Assembly: GCF_003012735.1 (NCBI RefSeq)
Contig: NZ_PXYI01000006.1
Coordinates: 310,001 to 374,000 of the forward strand
Direction: 5' to 3'
Length of the DNA: 64,000 bases
From: Allosphingosinicella deserti
Lineage (GTDB): Bacteria > Pseudomonadota > Alphaproteobacteria > Sphingomonadales > Sphingomonadaceae
The translations under genes and the position numbers were made by a program. The notes beneath the pieces are model-generated. The model saw only the letters and a list, made by a program, of their open reading frames with translations, had not been told where the DNA came from and ran no database searches. Of this stretch, positions 30,841 to 39,590 are shown piece by piece; the first letter of the stretch is position 1, and each line of letters begins with the position of its first letter.

Positions 30841-31503
30841 TTACTCCACCCGGAAGCTGGTGACGACCAGCCGCGCCGGACCGTCGGCATAAACGCCGTG
30901 GCCGTAGCCGGAGCCGCCGCCGAGGACGAAGCCGACCTGGTCGGCCTCGGCCAGCGCGGCGCGGAAGGCAACCGGATCGGAGCGCGCGCTGGACGTCTGG
31001 ATCGCGGTCCAGGCGCCGTTCAGCGGTGCCACCATCTCGTGGTCGCCCGCCTCGATCGGCATGTGCGAGGCGAAGGTGGCGAACCAGCGATATGTCTCGA
31101 ACTTGCCCCGGCCGCCCCAATTGTCGCCGGCACGCTGGAAATACAGGGTGAGGATCGCCGGACCCTTGGGCTCGGTCGACGGGATGATCTTCACCCCGGG
31201 GGCGAGCTCGACCCGGTAGCGCATCACGATTCGTGTCTTGCCGGCAAGCGAGCCGTGGCGGAACGTCACATAATGCACGCTGCCGGGATCGCGCGGCAGA
31301 TCGATCTGGAACTCGCCTCCGCGGCGGGGGGTGGGGTGGAGCGGCATGTCCACCGAATAATTGCGGCCCTTGATGATCGGCCCGATCGTCCAGGCACGCG
31401 CATCGCGGCCGCTGCTGGGCGGCTCGGCGGTCGCCTCGGCTGGGCCGCCGCAGGATGCGAGCAGGGCAAAGGCGGCGAATGCGAGGGAGCGGGGAAGGGG
31501 CAT
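30841..31503 (-). CDS. Hypothetical lipoprotein with beta-sandwich look
   Basis: From ATG 31503 the product is 220 residues and starts as a lipoprotein precursor (RSLAFAAFALLASC, acylated Cys about 17). A start at 31524 is possible but lengthens the n-region. The mature protein is beta-rich (RNYSVDMPLHPTP, GEFQIDLPRDPGSVHYVTFR, RIVMRYRVELAPG, FVLGGGSGYGHGVYADGPARL), reminiscent of a carbohydrate-binding-type or polysaccharide-lyase-like jelly roll; no catalytic residues are identified. It is downstream of a phytanoyl-CoA dioxygenase gene on the same strand, 193 bp away. Confidence 0.65.
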   Translation of the reverse strand: MPLPRSLAFAAFALLASCGGPAEATAEPPSSGRDARAWTIGPIIKGRNYSVDMPLHPTPRRGGEFQIDLPRDPGSVHYVTFRHGSLAGKTRIVMRYRVELAPGVKIIPSTEPKGPAILTLYFQRAGDNWGGRGKFETYRWFATFASHMPIEAGDHEMVAPLNGAWTAIQTSSARSDPVAFRAALAEADQVGFVLGGGSGYGHGVYADGPARLVVTSFRVE

Positions 31504-31696
31504 GATCAGATCCTCGAACGTCATTGCGCCATCCTTAAGGTGCGCCCCTCTACCGCTGCATGAACGGACGCAGGAATCCGAGAGGCAGACCTGTGCCGGA
31601 GCAAAGTTCGACGGTTCCGTCACACTCCGAAGACGCGCGACGACGCCGGCGCGAACATCTGTCGCATCGTTGGGCGGTAGGCGGGCCCGGGCGGCG

Positions 31697-32500
31697 CTAC
31701 TTTCCCGGCCTGCGGAGAGCATCGACGATCGCGCGCTCGACGGGCGAATGATCATGGTCGTCCCGATCGAGGCGGATCGGGTCGCGCGGCAGTAATGGCG
31801 GCTGCGCCAGGAAGCGCGGCGCAGTGCCGCGATGCGGCTGCGCGGAATGGACCAGGAAGGGATGGCAGAGATAGACCGTTCCTGCCGGGCCGGTGGCCAA
31901 AGCTTCCGGCCGGGGTGCCGACGCTGCGAAGCCGTCGGCGGCGAGCGCGCGGAGGCTCATCCCCTCCTCTCCGGCCGGCGCGAGCTGGCGTGCGATGTCG
32001 CGGTGCGATCCGGCTCGGATGCGCGTCGGGGCATCGTCGATCCCGACGTCGGAAAACAGGAACAGCATGAGGAGCGCGCGCCCGCGGCTGGTCACGTTCG
32101 CCCGCCAGTCCAGGAAATCAGGGCTTTCGGTTCCGAAGCTGACGTCGATATGCCAGCCCGTATCGCCCGGATCCTCGGGCGAGGGGAAGCGGATCGGGAA
32201 GGTGCCGAGAGCGCCCGGCGGACACCAGCGGCCGGCGCCGACCAGCCGATCGAAGGCGCGATGCAGCACCGGCGAGTTCAAGGCTGCGCGGAACGGCGCC
32301 TGACTATAGTGGCCGAGCCGGATGACGGGCCGGGTCCAGGTGGCGGGGTCGTCGGGATCGCAGCCGGTGTCGCGCCACAGAATGGCGCGAGCCTGTGCGG
32401 CGATGTCTTTCGAAAAGACGCCGTCCACGCGAACGTATCCGTCGCGGATGAACGACTCGATATCGGCCGCGCCAGGCGTGGCCTCTGGTTCCAGAACCAT
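31697..32500 (-). CDS. Phytanoyl-CoA dioxygenase family protein
   Basis: 267 residues from ATG 32500, which has GGAAAG just before it. Fe(II)/2-oxoglutarate dioxygenase of the PhyH family: iron ligands His117-x-Asp119 in TGWHIDVSF and a distal His in FLVHSAQPHRG, with Arg in that segment for 2-oxoglutarate. The N-terminal FIRDGYVRVDGVFS is the usual family opening. It probably hydroxylates a small organic molecule; the substrate is unknown. No clear operon partners. Confidence 0.87.
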   Translation of the reverse strand: MVLEPEATPGAADIESFIRDGYVRVDGVFSKDIAAQARAILWRDTGCDPDDPATWTRPVIRLGHYSQAPFRAALNSPVLHRAFDRLVGAGRWCPPGALGTFPIRFPSPEDPGDTGWHIDVSFGTESPDFLDWRANVTSRGRALLMLFLFSDVGIDDAPTRIRAGSHRDIARQLAPAGEEGMSLRALAADGFAASAPRPEALATGPAGTVYLCHPFLVHSAQPHRGTAPRFLAQPPLLPRDPIRLDRDDHDHSPVERAIVDALRRPGK

Positions 32501-32762
32501 GTTTCTTTCCAGTCGTGCAGGGGCTGAGGGCGGCGCCGGAGGCACCGCGGGCAGATCGATCGCGATCCGCTCAGACGAGCGGGAACGCCGCCGCGCGCTG
32601 GAAGATGATGAACGTCATGGTCGGATCAGCATAAACGCCATGAGCGATGATGCAAGCGTGCGGCCGAGGCTTCCGAAGGTGTCGGCGGCGATGGCCGGAG
32701 CACCGGGGGCTGCGTGCTTTCAGCTCTGTCTGCAGGTTCGCAGTCTATGCTAGGGAGGGCCG

Positions 32763-33227
32763 ATGCATGACGCAGCAAGAGCCGCCGCCCGGCACCGCCC
32801 CATCCATCCAGTTCGAAACGTCCTGCGGGTCGGATCCCCTCCGCGCTCGGGCTTCGTGAGGCGCAGCCTGGCCGCGGCCGCCCTGCTCGCGACGCTCGCG
32901 CCGATGCCGGCCCAGGCGGGGGACGCCGAGCCGATCGGGGACAGCGGCAATGCCTTCCTGGCGCGCTGCGGAGACGAGAAGCGCGAACCCTGCCGGGCCT
33001 ATGTCAGCGGCATCGTCGATGGCCTGATCGTCGCCGGGATCGCCATGAAGACCAACCTGATCTGTCCTCCGGCGGGCGTCACGACGTCCCAGGTGCACGA
33101 TCTCGTCGTCGACTTCACCCGCGGCAGCCCGGCGCTGCGACACCTGCGGACCGATGAGCTGACGTATCGCGCGCTGAAAAATGCCTTTCCGTGTCCGACG
33201 AAAAAGGCGCCGTCGAAGCGGCGGTGA
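32763..33227 (+). CDS. Rap1a/Tai-like immunity-domain protein, exported
   Basis: 154 residues from ATG 32763 (GGGAGG five bases ahead). The true start may be GTG 32856, which would put a typical signal peptide (RRSLAAAALLATLAPMPAQAG) at the N-terminus and give 123 residues; that GTG overlaps the TGA of a 30-codon frame beginning at 32767, so coupled translation is possible. The mature domain has four cysteines in the pattern of the Rap1a/Tai family (ARCGDE, PCRAYVSGIVDGL, LICPPAGVTTSQVHDLV, NAFPCP). Family members protect against type VI amidase effectors, but many are single and of unknown role. No effector gene is next to it. Confidence 0.6.
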   Translation: MHDAARAAARHRPIHPVRNVLRVGSPPRSGFVRRSLAAAALLATLAPMPAQAGDAEPIGDSGNAFLARCGDEKREPCRAYVSGIVDGLIVAGIAMKTNLICPPAGVTTSQVHDLVVDFTRGSPALRHLRTDELTYRALKNAFPCPTKKAPSKRR

Positions 33228-33615
33228 ACGACATCGTCGCGTCGAGGCGCAATTGACAACGGGGCTCTCCAGCGCAGAGCCGCGCGCGCTCAACAAACGA
33301 TGCTGGCTCGAAGGCTGCTTCCGCACCAGCCGGCTTGCGAAATCGGTTCGTTCGTGATATGTTCCTATTCCGGGAAATGGTCTAGAAGCTTGCGATAGCG
33401 GCGATGCCGGCCGCCTCTTTGACATTGTGGTCAGACGTCCCGGCCTCGGTCGAAATTCCCCGCCTGTGGCGCCGCCCACACCGGGGAATGCGGCAGCCGC
33501 GGCCAACCTGTAAATACAGGCCGAATACAGGCTTTCATGCCGCAGCCGGCAGGTCGCAGGGCGCACCGAGCGGCGGCGGCGACAAACATCCTCCGAGGAG
33601 ATTTGGGAGCGAAGG
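33228..33615. other. 388-bp intergenic region between convergent genes
   Basis: No gene supported. It contains a perfect palindrome CCTGTA-AA-TACAGG (33507-33520) immediately followed by a direct copy of its right half (GAATACAGGC to 33532), and an AT-richer stretch around 33340-33380. No clear terminator T-run was seen. Confidence 0.5.
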
Positions 33616-33939
33616 TCAGCTCTGGCGGAACATGCGCACCATTGCGATTGCCGTGGGGATGCCGACGACTGCGCCGATGACGGCGGCGTAGAGAAGGAAG
33701 AAAACCATGGCGAAGACGACCATTCCCGTCGAGCCGCCGGGCTCGGTCAGTTGGCGGCTCTGGACAAGTGTCCAGACGGTCGCGAGTGCGAACAGTGCGA
33801 GCGCGAGGATCGGGAAGCTCAGCGCCGACCAGATGACCTGGGTGCTCAGAGAGACGCCCGGCCAACGCAGCACGATCGTTCGCGCCGCCAGGGTGGTGAC
33901 CAGGAAGGCGGCGATCGCCGATCCGATGAAGAAGATCAT
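33616..33939 (-). CDS. Small integral membrane protein
   Basis: 107 residues with three hydrophobic segments (about 1-21, 33-58 and 75-100: FFIGSAIAAFLVTTLAA, WSALSFPILALALFALATVW, GMVVFAMVFFLLYAAVIGAV). Function unknown. The next minus-strand genes upstream (34016-34462 and 34500-34892) encode small exported proteins in the same direction and could be cotranscribed, with gaps of 76 and 37 bp. Confidence 0.7.
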   Translation of the reverse strand: MIFFIGSAIAAFLVTTLAARTIVLRWPGVSLSTQVIWSALSFPILALALFALATVWTLVQSRQLTEPGGSTGMVVFAMVFFLLYAAVIGAVVGIPTAIAMVRMFRQS

Positions 33940-34015
33940 GTCTCGCTCCCACGATGCGTCCGGGGTCGTCGCGCTGTGAGGGGACGGCCGCCGCCTCCCG
34001 GCGGCGGCCGATTCG

Positions 34016-34462
34016 TCACTGGCGGCGGAAGGCGACTTGCGACGGGCGGCTGCCGTCCATGCGGGTCATGCCTTGCCAACGCGTCAGCAAGCGCGGGCCG
34101 CTGCGGGTCAGGGTCAGCAATGGCTGCCCGCGGGAGAAGCGCGCCGCGCGGGCCGGGCCGTCGTAGCCGTAGAATTTGACGATCGCCGACTGCCCTTGCG
34201 GGGTCACCGTGCAGCGGATCCGCTGGCTGGTCTGAAACCCCTGGCTGACGAGGGTGCAGCCATTCCGTCCGATGGTCAGGACATGATCTACGAAGGCGGC
34301 TGGCGCCTCGCTCGGGCTGCCGCCGCCGATGCGGCCGAGCGACTCGCTGTAGGCGTAACGCCCGTACCACGTCGACAGCGGTGCCGCGGCGGCGGCGGTC
34401 GGCACCGCTGCGGCCAGGCTCAAGGCGAGGGTGGCGGCGATATTGAGCTTGCGGATCATCAT
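34016..34462 (-). CDS. Exported protein, DUF5991-like
   Basis: 148 residues with signal peptide IRKLNIAATLALSLAAAVPTAAAA. The mature domain starts LSTWYGRYAYSESLGRIGG and contains VLTIGRNGCTLVSQGFQTSQRIRC, with two cysteines that could form a disulfide, and LLTRWQGMTR near the end. This layout resembles DUF5991 proteins; no function is known. ATG 34462 and the next ATG are adjacent. It precedes the membrane-protein gene at 33616 by 76 bp. Confidence 0.65.
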   Translation of the reverse strand: MMIRKLNIAATLALSLAAAVPTAAAAAPLSTWYGRYAYSESLGRIGGGSPSEAPAAFVDHVLTIGRNGCTLVSQGFQTSQRIRCTVTPQGQSAIVKFYGYDGPARAARFSRGQPLLTLTRSGPRLLTRWQGMTRMDGSRPSQVAFRRQ

Positions 34463-34499
34463 CGTCTTCCTTTGTCAAAAATGGACTAAGAGGCTCTGA

Positions 34500-34892
34500 T
34501 CAGGACCGGTGCAGCGGTTGCGGCGGGGTGAGCGGAGTAAGCGCGAAGTCTGCCCCGCCGCGCGGGGAAGGCCACATCCCGACCTGGAAGAGCTGGCGCT
34601 GGCCGCATGCATTGACGCTCCATTGCTCGTAATGCCCGCCTCGTGCCCGCACCGGCGCCGCCGGTCCGCGCGGGACATAGGAGGCGGGCATCACCCGCAT
34701 TTCGGCAGAGAACACGAAAGAGCAGCCGCGGGTTGCCTTACCATAGGCGGAAAGGCGCGCGACGATGTCGGCGGCGAGCTGCGGCGTTGCCCGGGTCGTG
34801 CCGCTGGTCTTGACCGGATAGGCCTGCGCGGCGGGCGCAGCGACCAGCATGGCGACTGCAAGGGAAGTCGCGATCAGGGGGCGCAAATTCAT
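34500..34892 (-). CDS. Hypothetical exported protein downstream of a double TetR-like operator
   Basis: 130 residues from ATG 34892, with AAGGAA upstream and a signal peptide (NLRPLIATSLAVAMLVAAPAAQA). The mature protein is Pro/Arg-rich with CSFVFSAEMRVMP, VNACGQRQLFQVGMWPSPRGG: two cysteines, probable disulfide. Family not recognised. It is the first of three small minus-strand envelope genes and starts 55 bp from an inverted-repeat operator at 34947-34988, so the group is probably controlled from there. Confidence 0.6.
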   Translation of the reverse strand: MNLRPLIATSLAVAMLVAAPAAQAYPVKTSGTTRATPQLAADIVARLSAYGKATRGCSFVFSAEMRVMPASYVPRGPAAPVRARGGHYEQWSVNACGQRQLFQVGMWPSPRGGADFALTPLTPPQPLHRS

Positions 34893-34946
34893 AATGTCGG
34901 TTCCTTTCCTGTTCGGTTCGGGGCGGGTCATCCGTCCCATGTGCCT

Positions 34947-34988
34947 ATTGAGCGTTGTTCAATTGCTATAAAATGAACAGCGCTCAAT
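34947..34988. promoter_or_regulatory. Inverted repeat with two TetR-like operators
   Basis: Two 15-bp arms, ATTGAGCGTTGTTCA and TGAACAGCGCTCAAT, match at 14 of 15 positions and are separated by 12 bp containing TATAAAA. Each arm is itself a dyad of the TTGA-N7-TCAA type usual for TetR/AcrR operators. A third partial copy (ATTGAGCG) lies near 35033. The site lies between genes transcribed away from it (34892 minus, 35152 plus). No TetR gene is present in the window. Confidence 0.6.
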
Positions 34989-35151
34989 AAAGTTCCGGGT
35001 GTTTGGCGATCGCACTTGTGGGCGCTGCCATTGAGCGTGGATGGCGGCATCCCGCCCGCTATGTCCCCCGGCAGGCACGTCGGCCGTGCATCGAAGTCAG
35101 GCGCCAATCCCGGCTTGCGGAACCGCACGGGTTCACGCACGTCCAGCAGTC

Positions 35152-36279
35152 ATGCCCAATTTCTCCGAGCAGGCTGATCAGATCAGCCATGAAACGCCGC
35201 CGATGCCGGCCACCCGCGACACGTTCGAACGCCGCACCTTCCGCGCCACCGTGATCGTATTGGCCACGCTCGCTGCGGCTTACGTGCTGTGGCAGCTGGT
35301 CGATCTTCTCCTGCTGCTGTTCGCCTGCACGCTCGTGGCGCTGATCCTGTTGACGATCACCAATGCGATCCGGCGCCGCACGCGTTTGCCGTTCGCGATC
35401 GCCCTGGGGGTGAGCGTGCTCGGCCTCCTGGCGATTGTCGGGGGCGCCTTCACCTTCTTCGGTACGACCCTTCAGGGCGAATTCGCCGAGCTCGCCACCC
35501 GGCTTCCCGCCGCCTGGGCCGATGTCGAGGCGCGGCTTCGCGGTTCGACCACGGGCGCGGCCTTGCTGGAACGCGCGCAGGGCCTTGCTCCGAGCGGGCA
35601 GACTCTGGTCAATGCCGTGACCAAGGCCCTGGCGGCCGTCGGCGGCGCCTTGTCGGGGCTTGCGATCGTGCTGGTCGGCGGTCTTTATCTGGCGGCGCAG
35701 CCAACGCTATACGCCGGAGGGCTGCTGCGGCTGGTGCCGACCGCGTCGCGGGGACAGGTCGCGGAGACGCTGGACGCGGTGACGGTGTCGCTGCGCAACT
35801 GGCTCAAGGGCCAGGCGCTCGGCATGATCTTCGTCGGCATCGCCACCGGTTTCGGATTGTGGCTCATCGGGGTGCCGGCCGCGTGGGCGATCGGCCTCGT
35901 TGCCGGGATGGCCGAGTTCGTGCCCTATCTCGGGATCTTCGTAGCGGTGATCCCGGCGACGGTGCTCGGCTTCGGTCAGGGCACGGATACGGGCCTCTGG
36001 ACGATCGCCGTGCTGATCGGCGTGCAGCAGCTTCAGGGCAATCTCGTGATGCCGTTGCTGCAGAACAAGATGGTCGACCTGCCGCCCGCGATCACGATCT
36101 TCGGGATCATCGCTGCCGGGATCCTGTTCGGAGTCGCCGGCGTGCTGCTTGCGACTCCGCTGACCATCGTCGTGCTGGTCATGGTCCGCAGGCTCTATCT
36201 CGGCGAGGAAAAGCATGAAGTGCTGGCGAGCGGCGACGCGCCGCCGCCGCCGCCGCCGCCGACCACCTCGGGGGACTGA
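35152..36279 (+). CDS. AI-2E family transporter (PerM-like)
   Basis: 375 residues from ATG 35152; a later in-frame ATG at 35200 is also possible and neither has a clear ribosome site. Multispan inner-membrane protein: hydrophobic segments at VIVLATLAAAYVLWQLVDL, FACTLVALILLTI, IALGVSVLGLLAIVGG, then IVLVGGLYLAAQ, GMIFVGIATGFGLWLI, GLVAGMAEFVPYLGIF (a family hallmark) and FGIIAAGILFGVAGVLLATP. The family includes AI-2 exporters and Na+/H+ antiporter-like proteins, so substrate is open. The tail is a run of prolines. It starts 163 bp from the double TetR-like operator and may be regulated by it. Confidence 0.88.
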   Translation: MPNFSEQADQISHETPPMPATRDTFERRTFRATVIVLATLAAAYVLWQLVDLLLLLFACTLVALILLTITNAIRRRTRLPFAIALGVSVLGLLAIVGGAFTFFGTTLQGEFAELATRLPAAWADVEARLRGSTTGAALLERAQGLAPSGQTLVNAVTKALAAVGGALSGLAIVLVGGLYLAAQPTLYAGGLLRLVPTASRGQVAETLDAVTVSLRNWLKGQALGMIFVGIATGFGLWLIGVPAAWAIGLVAGMAEFVPYLGIFVAVIPATVLGFGQGTDTGLWTIAVLIGVQQLQGNLVMPLLQNKMVDLPPAITIFGIIAAGILFGVAGVLLATPLTIVVLVMVRRLYLGEEKHEVLASGDAPPPPPPPTTSGD

Positions 36280-36302
36280 GCGCCGCCGCTTCGGCCGCGC
36301 GT

Positions 36303-37898
36303 TCAGGCGTCGACGAGGCGTGGCTCGCCCGGCAGGACCACCATCGTCTTGCGCGTGGTCAGCGTTCCGCCCGGCGTCGAAACTCGGTCGAGGACCTTGA
36401 ATTCGGCCTGGAAACGCTCCCGATCGACATCGCAGATCAGATAGCCGCGCTGGCTGTTGACGAATTTGAGCTGGTCGTTGGCGGCCTTTATCGGAACCAT
36501 GTCGGCCCGGAGATCCTCGCCGTCCCCGCCGCTGGTGATCGACGTGGCGACGAACTCGACTGCGATCGGCCGCGGCCCGGGGCGGCGGCCGTCCAGGTGG
36601 AGCTCGCCGGCGAAATTCTGATGCTCGTCGCCGGTCAGGACCACGACGTTGCTGCGCTGGCTGTCCCGGATGCCCTCGAGCAGGCGGGTACGCGGCGTGC
36701 GATAGCCTGCCCAGCTGTCGAGATTGTAGCCGGCGGAGGGGCCGGTATCGCGGTCGAGATCCATCACCATCACTTGCTGGGCAAGGACGTTCCAGCGGGC
36801 CCTGGACTGTCTCAGGCCGTCCATCAGCCACGCATGCTGGCGCGCGCCGAGCATGTCGGCCTCGCGGCGGCCAGCCTCCGCGCAGTCGCTCGCCCAGGCG
36901 CCGTCGCACGGCTGCGGGGTGCGGTATTGGCGGGTGTCGAGCAGATCGAGGTCCAGCAGGTCGCCGAAGCGGGCGCGGCGGTAGATCTGCATTGCCGGCC
37001 CGACCGGAAACGACGCGGGCCGAAGCGGCATGTGCTCGTAATAGGCCTGGGCCGCGGCCTGCCGGCGCAGCGCGAACAAGGCGGGCGGCGTGCCGTCCTG
37101 ATCGACCGCCGCCGCCCAATTGTTGTCGGTCTCGTGATCGTCCCACACCGGAAGCCACGGGGCGGCAGCGTGCGCGGCCTGCAGATCGGCGTCCATCTTG
37201 TACTGGGCGTAGCGGCGACGATAATCGTCGAGCGTATAGGGCTCGTCTCCCTCATGCGGCCGCACCACCTCGACCGGACCCTCGGGGCCGTTGCGCAACC
37301 GGTTGCTGCGCCCCTCGTAGATATAGTCTCCGTAGCAGAAGACGAAGTCGACGCCTTCGGCGGCGAGCTCGCGGTGGGCGGTGAAATGGCCGGCATCATA
37401 GGCCTGGCACCCGGCAACGGCGAAGCGGAGGCGGTCGACCGCGGCGCCCGGCGCGGGCGCAGTCATCGCGCGGCCGGGGAAACTGCGTTCGCGCCCGGCA
37501 ATGAAGCGATACCAATAGGGCCGGGAGGGGGCGAGGCCCGCAACTTCGACATGAACGGCATGGCCGAGTTCGGGCCGTGCGACCGCATTGCCCTTGCGCA
37601 CGATTGTCTGGAACCGCTCGTCTTCGGCGACCTCCCACTGGATCTCGATGGGCTGGGCCGGCATGCCGTGGCCCGGCGCCAGCGGCTCGGGGGCAAGCCG
37701 GGTCCAGATCACGAACCCGTCCGGCATCGGCTCGCCCGACGCGACACCGAGCTGGAACGGATAGGTCCGGAAAATCGGTTGCGCGAGCGCGCTCCGCGGC
37801 AGGGGCAGAGCGAAGGCGGTCACCGCGGCGGCACCAAAGCCGCGCAGCAAGTGGCGGCGCGAGAGCGCGAGGCGGGCGGCAAGCTGCCGATCGGGCAT
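36303..37898 (-). CDS. phoD: PhoD-type alkaline phosphatase / phosphodiesterase
   Basis: 531 residues. Tat signal with twin arginine (LALSRRHLLRGFGAAAVTAFA) fits PhoD, which folds with its metals before export. The N-terminal PhoD domain (FQLGVASGEPMPDGFVIWTRL) is followed by the metallophosphatase core: CQAYDAGHFTAHRELAAEG, FVFCYGDYIYEG, PVWDDHETDNNW, VVVLTGDEHQNF. These are metal-coordinating Asp/Asn/His residues of the family; calcium and iron are the known cofactors. It acts in the periplasm on phosphodiesters or monoesters. No PhoBR or Pho box of full length was found in the 260-bp upstream region. Confidence 0.93.
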   Translation of the reverse strand: MPDRQLAARLALSRRHLLRGFGAAAVTAFALPLPRSALAQPIFRTYPFQLGVASGEPMPDGFVIWTRLAPEPLAPGHGMPAQPIEIQWEVAEDERFQTIVRKGNAVARPELGHAVHVEVAGLAPSRPYWYRFIAGRERSFPGRAMTAPAPGAAVDRLRFAVAGCQAYDAGHFTAHRELAAEGVDFVFCYGDYIYEGRSNRLRNGPEGPVEVVRPHEGDEPYTLDDYRRRYAQYKMDADLQAAHAAAPWLPVWDDHETDNNWAAAVDQDGTPPALFALRRQAAAQAYYEHMPLRPASFPVGPAMQIYRRARFGDLLDLDLLDTRQYRTPQPCDGAWASDCAEAGRREADMLGARQHAWLMDGLRQSRARWNVLAQQVMVMDLDRDTGPSAGYNLDSWAGYRTPRTRLLEGIRDSQRSNVVVLTGDEHQNFAGELHLDGRRPGPRPIAVEFVATSITSGGDGEDLRADMVPIKAANDQLKFVNSQRGYLICDVDRERFQAEFKVLDRVSTPGGTLTTRKTMVVLPGEPRLVDA

Positions 37899-38158
37899 GA
37901 GACAGACTCCAGGTAACGGGCGACGGAAGGGGCGGCGCTGTCGTGCTCAGCGTCGCGGAACGCGCTCCGCGCAGCCGGAAGGTGATGGCGTGAGGAAATC
38001 GAGACGCATCGTTCACCCGAGAGTGCGGGGCGGCCGGAGGGCCGCCGTATCAGGCGCGCTGTGCCGCGCGGCCGTTGCGCTTTCGTGACAGGAGTGGCCG
38101 TGAAGGCCTTGTTCCCGCGATGCCGCGCCTCATGCCGATAGCATTCTTTACCAGGCGA

Positions 38159-38899
38159 TCAGTTGGCTGCGGCACCGGTCCGAAGCTTCGGTTCGAACGA
38201 GAGCCCGTCGCCGAACGTCTCCAGCGGAGGCGGCGACACGCCGGTCACCGTAGTCCAGACCACCTTCTCGGCAGCGTCATCGGCGATCGATCCAGTTGCG
38301 ATCCGCGCCCGGCGGGTCAGGAAGTTCACGCTGAGCTTCTCGGTCTCGCCGCTGTTGCGCTGGAGGTGATCCTTGTCGAAGCCGATCAACCGGAACGCCG
38401 ATCCGTCCCAGCGAAAGGCAAGAGCGTTGGTGTAGGTCCCCCAGCCGCCCGCGCTGCGCCAATGGCCGAGCTTCAACCGCAATATGCCGGCGCGGATCGA
38501 CAACTCCCCATTGTCCAGAGGATCGTCGACGAACGGATCTTCCTGGCGCGGGATGATGGCGGTGTTGGCGACCTGCCGGGTGAAACCTTGCGGCGTCCCG
38601 AACGCCACCAGCAGCAAGCGCGGATTGGTGTCCATCGGCTCTGAGGAGAGTTCGGTGCGGACGACGCAGCCCGGATCGGCCCCCTTCAGAACGGCGACGA
38701 GATCCGGCCGCCCGTCCTTGTTGAGGTCGCCGCGGATCTCCCGCTCGACGCGCCAACCTGCCGGCGCGAAGCCCGCCGCGGACGGCGCCGTAACCGGCAA
38801 AGTGGGTTCGGCGAGCGGCGGTATGATCAATCCGCCTTCGTCCCTGTTGTCCGGAGTGCCGGTGGCGAGGCAGATTGCGGCAAGAAGGGCGACCATCAC
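38159..38899 (-). CDS. Hypothetical exported protein with FG-GAP-like segment
   Basis: 246 residues with a short hydrophobic N-terminus (MMVALLAAICLATG) that may be a signal peptide. The segment EIRGDLNKDGRPDLVAVLKGA has the D-x-N-x-D-G-x-x-D pattern of calcium-binding FG-GAP/VCBS blades, although only one copy is present. The rest is beta-rich (LRLKLGHWRSAGGWGTYTNALAFRWDGSAFRL). Function unknown. The adjacent hairpin GGCGGCC / GGCCGCC (38029-38046) may terminate this message before phoD. Confidence 0.65.
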   Translation of the reverse strand: MMVALLAAICLATGTPDNRDEGGLIIPPLAEPTLPVTAPSAAGFAPAGWRVEREIRGDLNKDGRPDLVAVLKGADPGCVVRTELSSEPMDTNPRLLLVAFGTPQGFTRQVANTAIIPRQEDPFVDDPLDNGELSIRAGILRLKLGHWRSAGGWGTYTNALAFRWDGSAFRLIGFDKDHLQRNSGETEKLSVNFLTRRARIATGSIADDAAEKVVWTTVTGVSPPPLETFGDGLSFEPKLRTGAAAN

Positions 38900-39011
38900 C
38901 CGCTTATGCTATCTGCGCGGGCCGCATGCCAGCGTCGTTCCTGCATGAAAGGAGACTGCGCTGCCTTGTCTACCCACGACGACCGTGGCTGCCGCGCCCG
39001 GAAGCGCGTGG

Positions 39012-39590
39012 TCACGCGTCGCCGATCAACCGCTCCACCCGCCGATCGGGGATCACCCAAGTGATTGCAACGGCCACGTACAGCGCCAGCGAGATTGCCG
39101 GATGCACGAAGGTCGCGGCAATCCCGGCCGCATAGAGGAGCATCGACACCCTGCCTTTGAGATCCTTGCCGAGCGCCGTCGCGAGGGTCGATCCCTCGCC
39201 CTCGTGGCGGACGAAGGTGGAGGCGAGCAGGCGGTAGGCGGTGGCGCTCATCAGCAGCACGAAGCCATAGAGTGCGACCGGCCTTGCCGCGAAATGGTTC
39301 TCGCCCATCCATGCGGTGGCGAACGGGATCAGCGACAGCCAGAACAGCAGGTGGAGATTGGCCCAGAGCAGGCCGCCCGTCACCGACCGCACGCTGTGCA
39401 GCATGTGATGGTGGTTGTTCCAGTAGATGCCGACATAGACGAAGCTCAGCACATAGCTGAAGAAGACCGGCAGCAGCCCCGCCAGATCGGCAAGCTCGGT
39501 ACCGTGCGGGACCTTTAATTCCAGCACCATGATCGTGATGATGATCGCGATGACGCCGTCGCTAAAAGCTTCCAGCCTGGTCTTGTTCAT
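39012..39590 (-). CDS. TMEM175-family potassium channel protein
   Basis: 192 residues. The opening MNKTRLEAFSDGVIAIIITI carries the RxxxFSD signature of TMEM175/DUF1211 channels. Further hydrophobic segments (FFSYVLSFVYVGIYWNNHH, LLFWLSLIPFATAWMG, VALYGFVLLMSATAYRLLA, MLLYAAGIAATFVHP) give about six membrane spans, the size of bacterial single-repeat family members that assemble as tetramers. Potassium conduction is by family knowledge. No operon partner. Confidence 0.88.
   Translation of the reverse strand: MNKTRLEAFSDGVIAIIITIMVLELKVPHGTELADLAGLLPVFFSYVLSFVYVGIYWNNHHHMLHSVRSVTGGLLWANLHLLFWLSLIPFATAWMGENHFAARPVALYGFVLLMSATAYRLLASTFVRHEGEGSTLATALGKDLKGRVSMLLYAAGIAATFVHPAISLALYVAVAITWVIPDRRVERLIGDA

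Noticed and set aside
32767-32859. 30-codon reading frame as an independent small gene
   Set aside because: It shares its ribosome site with the frame starting at 32763 and has no recognisable features; kept only as a possible coupled leader.
33404-33691. Plus-strand frame of 95 residues
   Set aside because: No ribosome site, overlaps the membrane-protein gene on the other strand, and low-quality composition.
37899-38158. Pho box upstream of phoD
   Set aside because: Only a half-site-like CTGTCAC on the minus strand near 38085-38091; the second 7-bp repeat with proper spacing is missing.
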